Below, piece by piece: positions 60,190 to 64,000 of a DNA stretch of 64,000 nucleotides; positions within the stretch are counted from its first letter, which is position 1; each line of letters starts with the position of its first letter. The stretch lies in the NCBI GenBank assembly GCA_016124575.1, contig WGNM01000016.1, positions 124,001 to 188,000 of the forward strand, written 5' to 3'. Position numbers and translations under genes: made by a program. The DNA is from Cryomorphaceae bacterium. Its GTDB lineage: Bacteria; Bacteroidota; Bacteroidia; Flavobacteriales_D; Sanyastnellaceae. The notes under the pieces were generated by a model. That model saw only the letters and a list, made by a program, of their open reading frames with translations, made no database searches and was not told the origin of the DNA.

Positions 60190-61286
60190 TGAAAGTCCCT
60201 TTCGTTGATCTTTTCGCTCAATACGAGCGTTACAAGCAAGAAATAGATTCTGCAATGTCTGACGTGATTCGTGAGGCTTCTTTCATCGGAGGTCCTCACG
60301 TATCTTCCTTCGAGAAAAATTTCAGCTCATATGTCGGCAACGAACATGTAATAGCATGCGCCAACGGCACCGATTCACTTGAGATTTTATTAGAAATCTT
60401 CGGTGTTGGTCCAGGCGACGAAGTCATCATCCCTGCGATGTCGTGGATCTCAACATCAGAGTCGATAGGCACCAAAGGAGCTACCCCTGTTTTTGTTGAT
60501 GTCGATGAATTCTATACCATCGACGTTAGTCAGATAGAAAATAAAATTACCGAGCGCACCCGGGGCATCATCCCCGTGCATTTGTACGGATGTGCTGCCA
60601 ACATGCCAGAAATAATGAAGATTGCTGAAAAGCACGATCTTTTTGTTATTGAAGATTGTGCGCAGGCGCATGGTGCTGAATATGGAGGTAAGCGCATCGC
60701 GACATTTGGACATGCATCGAGTTTCAGTTTTTATCCGGGAAAGAACCTAGGCGCCTATGGTGATGCCGGCGCAATGAGCACCGACAATCAAGAAATAGCG
60801 AATACTGCTCGAATGATTGCCAACCATGGTCAGTTGAAGAAACACACCCACCTCATGGAAGGTCGCAACTCAAGATTGGATGGGATTCATGCTGCGGTTT
60901 TGAACGTGAAATTGAAATACGTAGAAGAGTGGACGGAAGAGCGACGTAGGAATGCAGACCTGTATCGCAAGCACCTGCAAGGAGTTCCTGTTGTAGTGCC
61001 AACAGAACCTGAGGGAGGTCGGCATGTGTACCATTTGTTTGTAATCCAAGTTGGGAACAGAGAAGGGTTGTCTGCCCACTTGGCTTCAAAAGGCATTTCA
61101 ACAGCCATACACTACCCCACTCCACTGCCATTTATGCCATGCTATGCAGGCTTGGGCCACACTGAATCAGAATTCCCGCGTGCAGCCGCAGCCGCAGACC
61201 GCATCTTATCATTGCCCATGTATGCTGAATTGAGCGAAACACAAATTGAATACGTAGCCAACAGCATCAAAGAGTTTTATGCCTAA
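60189..61286 (+). CDS. DegT/DnrJ/EryC1 aminotransferase (WbpE-like)
   Basis: PLP-dependent sugar aminotransferase of 365 aa. Seen: VPFVDLFAQYERYKQEI at the start, ANGTDSLEI, EDCAQAHGAEYGG and the Schiff-base Lys in SFYPGKNLGAYGDAG. By context it installs the 3-amino group on the 3-keto-uronate made by the WbpB-like enzyme. The P. gingivalis homologue of this type (PorR/WbpE group) is needed for A-LPS, the T9SS anchor. It overlaps the WbpD-like gene (TAATG) and the next gene by 8 nt. Confidence 0.93.
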   Translation: MKVPFVDLFAQYERYKQEIDSAMSDVIREASFIGGPHVSSFEKNFSSYVGNEHVIACANGTDSLEILLEIFGVGPGDEVIIPAMSWISTSESIGTKGATPVFVDVDEFYTIDVSQIENKITERTRGIIPVHLYGCAANMPEIMKIAEKHDLFVIEDCAQAHGAEYGGKRIATFGHASSFSFYPGKNLGAYGDAGAMSTDNQEIANTARMIANHGQLKKHTHLMEGRNSRLDGIHAAVLNVKLKYVEEWTEERRRNADLYRKHLQGVPVVVPTEPEGGRHVYHLFVIQVGNREGLSAHLASKGISTAIHYPTPLPFMPCYAGLGHTESEFPRAAAAADRILSLPMYAELSETQIEYVANSIKEFYA

Positions 61287-62526
61287 AACAATACTGATTG
61301 CATGTTTTGACTTCCCTCCCAATGAAGGCATTGGTGGACGTAGGTGGGCAAAACTTGCAAAAGGATTGGCAGATGCAGGATGGCAGGTTCATGTATTAAA
61401 AGCTGACCCCGCTGGAAATTCGGAAACTTCGGGATGGGACGACGATGCAAACACCGCGGGCATAACCGTGCATAGTTTGCCGAGAACCTACCCCGAATTT
61501 GTTTCTCACCCGAAAGGAAGCCTCATTGATAAGATACGCTACAGACTTGCCATACGGAAGTTAAAAAAGATTGAATCTGGCACCATTTACGACATCGCCA
61601 TAGGGTGGAAAAATGTCTTTCAGCAAAAAGCAATTGAAGTAATTCAAAAGCACAACATCACCGCACTTGCCGCTACGGGAGCACCATTTAATTTGCTTTA
61701 TTTCGCAACCCAACTCAAAGAATCGTTTCCCAATTTAAAAGTCCTTTGCGACTATCGCGACCCCTGGCTCACAGCTCAGAACTATGGCATGAAAGGGCTT
61801 GAGAAAAGTCGGATGGATGCCGAAATCAAAAAGCAAGAGTACATATTCAAACACGCCGATTGGGTTACCTGTCCGAACGACTTCCTCTTGCAAGAAATAA
61901 AAGATACCGCCAAAGAAAAGCCGCGGGCTCAATTCAGATCGCTGACACATTTTTATGACCCCGCCGACCTAGCGAACTACCTAAACAGCGAAGATTCGAA
62001 GGGAGAAAAAATAAGAATTGTATACGGCGGCGCCATCTACATGGGGATAGAAGGTACTTTGCAGAGTTTAAACCAAGGACTGAACCAGCTCAAGGAGTCG
62101 AATCAGGAAATGTACAATCGACTCGACATACGGTTTTACACACCACATGTCCACCACGCTCCTATTTTCGCTGGACACCCATGCGTGACGTTTTCGCCTA
62201 CCATTGGCAAAAGATTTTTCACAGAATTGAGACAAAGTCATGCTGCGATGATCTTTTTGGCTGATCATAACAAAAACTACTTGACAACAAAATTTTTCGA
62301 ATACCTCCCCTTTAAAGCACCGCTGTTGTATTTCGGAGAGCAAGGATATGTATCAAACTTCATTCAAGACAACAACCTTGGAGTTTACGTTCAAGACCCC
62401 TTGACAGAGCTATTACCAGCACTTGAAAAAGTATCGACAAGTAGTTATAACTTTAACCAGAACTTTGACGCAAGCCAATTTAGTTTGGAGCAGAAAGCCC
62501 AAGAGCTGATTAAACTGTTCGAATGA
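61279..62526 (+). CDS. Glycosyltransferase, GT-B (family 4-like)
   Basis: 415-aa putative retaining glycosyltransferase. Seen: the N-terminal CFDFPPNEGIGGRRWAKLAKGL motif, CDYRDPWLTAQNYG, and a C-terminal region AAMIFLADHNKNYLTTKFFEYLPFKAPLLYFGE with the K-F-x-E-Y-L motif and EX7E-like acids. The donor is not predictable. It overlaps the neighbouring genes by 8 nt and 4 nt (ATGA). Confidence 0.82.
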   Translation: MPKTILIACFDFPPNEGIGGRRWAKLAKGLADAGWQVHVLKADPAGNSETSGWDDDANTAGITVHSLPRTYPEFVSHPKGSLIDKIRYRLAIRKLKKIESGTIYDIAIGWKNVFQQKAIEVIQKHNITALAATGAPFNLLYFATQLKESFPNLKVLCDYRDPWLTAQNYGMKGLEKSRMDAEIKKQEYIFKHADWVTCPNDFLLQEIKDTAKEKPRAQFRSLTHFYDPADLANYLNSEDSKGEKIRIVYGGAIYMGIEGTLQSLNQGLNQLKESNQEMYNRLDIRFYTPHVHHAPIFAGHPCVTFSPTIGKRFFTELRQSHAAMIFLADHNKNYLTTKFFEYLPFKAPLLYFGEQGYVSNFIQDNNLGVYVQDPLTELLPALEKVSTSSYNFNQNFDASQFSLEQKAQELIKLFE

Positions 62527-63737
62527 AGATTATTTACTTTTCGCCTCATCCATATTTGTACGCAGATATCGCATCTGGTCCGGGTGCGCACATGCGCGAA
62601 ATGATGGCTGCGTTTAAGCGTGCCGGACATGAAGTACTGCCCGTTATTATGGGCGAAGAGATAAAAGGTAAAGATTGGATTGGGCAGCAAGATTTCAAGT
62701 ACGAGACATCTTTTAAGGCCAGAATAAAACGAAAAGTACCTCGACTGCTTTGGGAAACCGTCAAAGATTTTCGACTGCAACAACACGACAGGAAGGCCAA
62801 GCGTAAATTGCTAGCGGCGATACGAACTTTTCAACCCGACATGATTTACGAGCGCGGCTATTACATGATGCTCTCGGGCATAGAAGCAGCGAATGAAGCA
62901 GACATTTTCCACGTCTTCGAAATGAATGCGCCATATCCAGAAGAACGCATCTTGATGGAAGGCAGCAGTTTAATGCTGAAAAGAGCAGCCAAAAACGAAA
63001 GAATGCAGCTCGATCAAAGTGATTTGATAGTTGTGGTTTCAACTGCACTTTTAGACTACACAAAAGCCCGACTGAATGGCAATGGCGACAAAATAATTGT
63101 CACACCAAACGCCATCGATACCGCTCCACAAATATCTTCCCAAGCTGAAAAAAGCAAGTTGAAAAAGCGCTGGAACATTCCTGAAGATGCTACTATTTTT
63201 GGATTTGTGGGCTCTATTTTTCCTTACCACGGCGTAGATAAATTGATCGATGCGTACAATAAACTCTTAAAAACGCATTCGAACATCCACCTTTTGATAG
63301 TAGGCAATGGGCACGCCTTGAATAGTTTGAGAAAGCAAGCCATGGACTTGGGAATTCACGACAACGTCAGCTTTACAGGTGGTGTTTCATATTTAGAAGC
63401 TCCAGATTTCATTCAAATTATGGACATTGCTGTTATGGCCAATTCTAACTGGTATGGCTCTCCAGTAAAAATATTCGAGTATGGTGCTGCTGAAAAAGCT
63501 ATCATTGCACCAGATGTTTCACCTTTGCGTGATGCTCTTCAAAACGGTGTAGACGGAATCTTGGTGACGCCTGATCAAGAAAATCTTGTAACAGCGATGC
63601 GAACAATGCTCGAAGACTTGCCTTTGAGAAATCGCATGGCCAAGCATTTCAAAGATAAAGTGATAATAGAGCATACGTGGGATTTAATGTCTGAAAGAAT
63701 ACTCGAAACGGCCAAGAAAATGTTGAGTGAATCATGA
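62523..63737 (+). CDS. Glycosyltransferase family 4
   Basis: 404-aa GT4-type retaining glycosyltransferase. Seen: N-terminal GPGAHMREMMAAFKRAGHEV, VVVSTALLDYTKARL, IVTPNAIDT, GSIFPYHGVDKLIDAY and the EX7E block IFEYGAAEKAIIAPD. It overlaps the previous and next genes as ATGA, so all three glycosyltransferase genes at the end of the window are co-translated. Confidence 0.9.
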   Translation: MKIIYFSPHPYLYADIASGPGAHMREMMAAFKRAGHEVLPVIMGEEIKGKDWIGQQDFKYETSFKARIKRKVPRLLWETVKDFRLQQHDRKAKRKLLAAIRTFQPDMIYERGYYMMLSGIEAANEADIFHVFEMNAPYPEERILMEGSSLMLKRAAKNERMQLDQSDLIVVVSTALLDYTKARLNGNGDKIIVTPNAIDTAPQISSQAEKSKLKKRWNIPEDATIFGFVGSIFPYHGVDKLIDAYNKLLKTHSNIHLLIVGNGHALNSLRKQAMDLGIHDNVSFTGGVSYLEAPDFIQIMDIAVMANSNWYGSPVKIFEYGAAEKAIIAPDVSPLRDALQNGVDGILVTPDQENLVTAMRTMLEDLPLRNRMAKHFKDKVIIEHTWDLMSERILETAKKMLSES

Positions 63738-64000
63738 AAATCGCAATACTAACAGACGGTATTTATCCCTTCGTGATTGGCGGTATGCAAAAGCACTCGT
63801 TCTATCTCACCAAGTTTCTTGTTGGTTTGGGAGCAGAAGTAACCTTGGTGCATTGTGTCCATGCAAAAGAACTTCCAGAGCGGACAGATGTGCTTCAAGC
63901 CATGGACTTGGATGAAGATTGCAGTCTAGAAGTGATTTGTCTACCATTTCCCGACGGAGGCAAACTACCTGGCCATTACCTCAAATCGAATTACTTTCTT
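63734..64000 (+). CDS. Glycosyltransferase family 4, 5' part
   Basis: The first 89 residues are visible, running off the right edge. They read as an N-terminal GT4 Rossmann start: MKIAILTDGIYPFVIGGMQKH, then FYLTKFLVGLGAEVTLVHC. The glycine-rich GGMQKH loop is the donor/acceptor loop of GT4 enzymes. It shows the glycan cluster continues beyond the window. Confidence 0.8.
   Translation, partial: MKIAILTDGIYPFVIGGMQKHSFYLTKFLVGLGAEVTLVHCVHAKELPERTDVLQAMDLDEDCSLEVICLPFPDGGKLPGHYLKSNYFL

Noticed and set aside
1-64000. tRNA, rRNA, insertion sequences, integrases or prophage genes
   Set aside because: No cloverleaf, rRNA stretch, transposase DDE-type motif, integrase or phage structural gene was recognised on either strand.

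Overview
The window is a contiguous stretch of a Bacteroidota chromosome, most likely order Flavobacteriales and close to the Cryomorphaceae/Crocinitomicaceae type. The evidence is: a flavobacterial-style division/cell-wall cluster with a long-tailed FtsZ ending in a typical Bacteroidota C-terminal peptide; type IX secretion (T9SS) C-terminal sorting domains; promoters of the TAnnTTTG type; giant Cys-rich repeat proteins; and an exosortase F (XrtF) locus. No rRNA, tRNA, transposase, prophage or CRISPR array was seen.

Region 1 (1-10674, + strand) is the dcw cluster: 3' part of ftsI (PASTA-containing PBP), murE, mraY, murD, ftsW, murG, murC, ftsQ, ftsA, mostly with overlapping or abutting genes. 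ftsZ and its usual Bacteroidota follower yqeY lie further on (12499-14846) but on the opposite strand. An esterase gene and a small secreted-protein gene lie between ftsA and yqeY, so the end of the cluster appears to have been inverted.

Region 2 (15054-26377) holds assorted housekeeping and envelope genes: a TauE/SafE permease, a VOC protein, a membrane-anchored MutS-family ATPase, a MarR regulator with a perfect palindromic operator followed by yceI, an outer-membrane protein, a nitroreductase, a thioredoxin-like protein, a YwqK/MORN-like repeat protein, an SDR, an M28 peptidase and an unrecognised secreted protein. Three convergent gene pairs here and at the end of ftsA share one bidirectional terminator whose T-tract contains the stop codon of the minus-strand gene.

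Region 3 (26487-34679, minus) is two giant secreted proteins (1321 and 1383 aa) with 7 and 12 copies of a Cys-rich GCTD...DDGSC repeat. The first ends in a T9SS type A domain. The second ends in a single dockerin-like EF-hand, which also ends the esterase next to ftsA.

Region 4 (35076-36844, minus) is an exosortase F operon: a 73-aa PID-CTERM substrate, exosortase XrtF (Cys87/Arg128/His147), the XrtF-associated membrane protein and a small conserved protein. It is divergent from the polysaccharide cluster.

Region 5 (36954-64000, + strand, running off the end) is a large surface-glycan cluster: a Wzc-type tyrosine autokinase with a Tyr/Gly tail, glycosyltransferases, a flippase, and two sets of nonulosonic-acid-type genes (two NeuB-like synthases, SpsF-like and NeuA-like cytidylyltransferases). 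It also has asnB, a HisH-HisF-WbpG amidotransferase set, a WbpB-WbpD-WbpE set for diacetamido-uronic acid, and further glycosyltransferases. A T9SS cargo gene sits inside it. The WbpB/D/E set is the kind of pathway that makes the sugar to which T9SS cargo is linked in Porphyromonas gingivalis, so cargo, exosortase and glycan genes may be functionally connected here. That link is inference.
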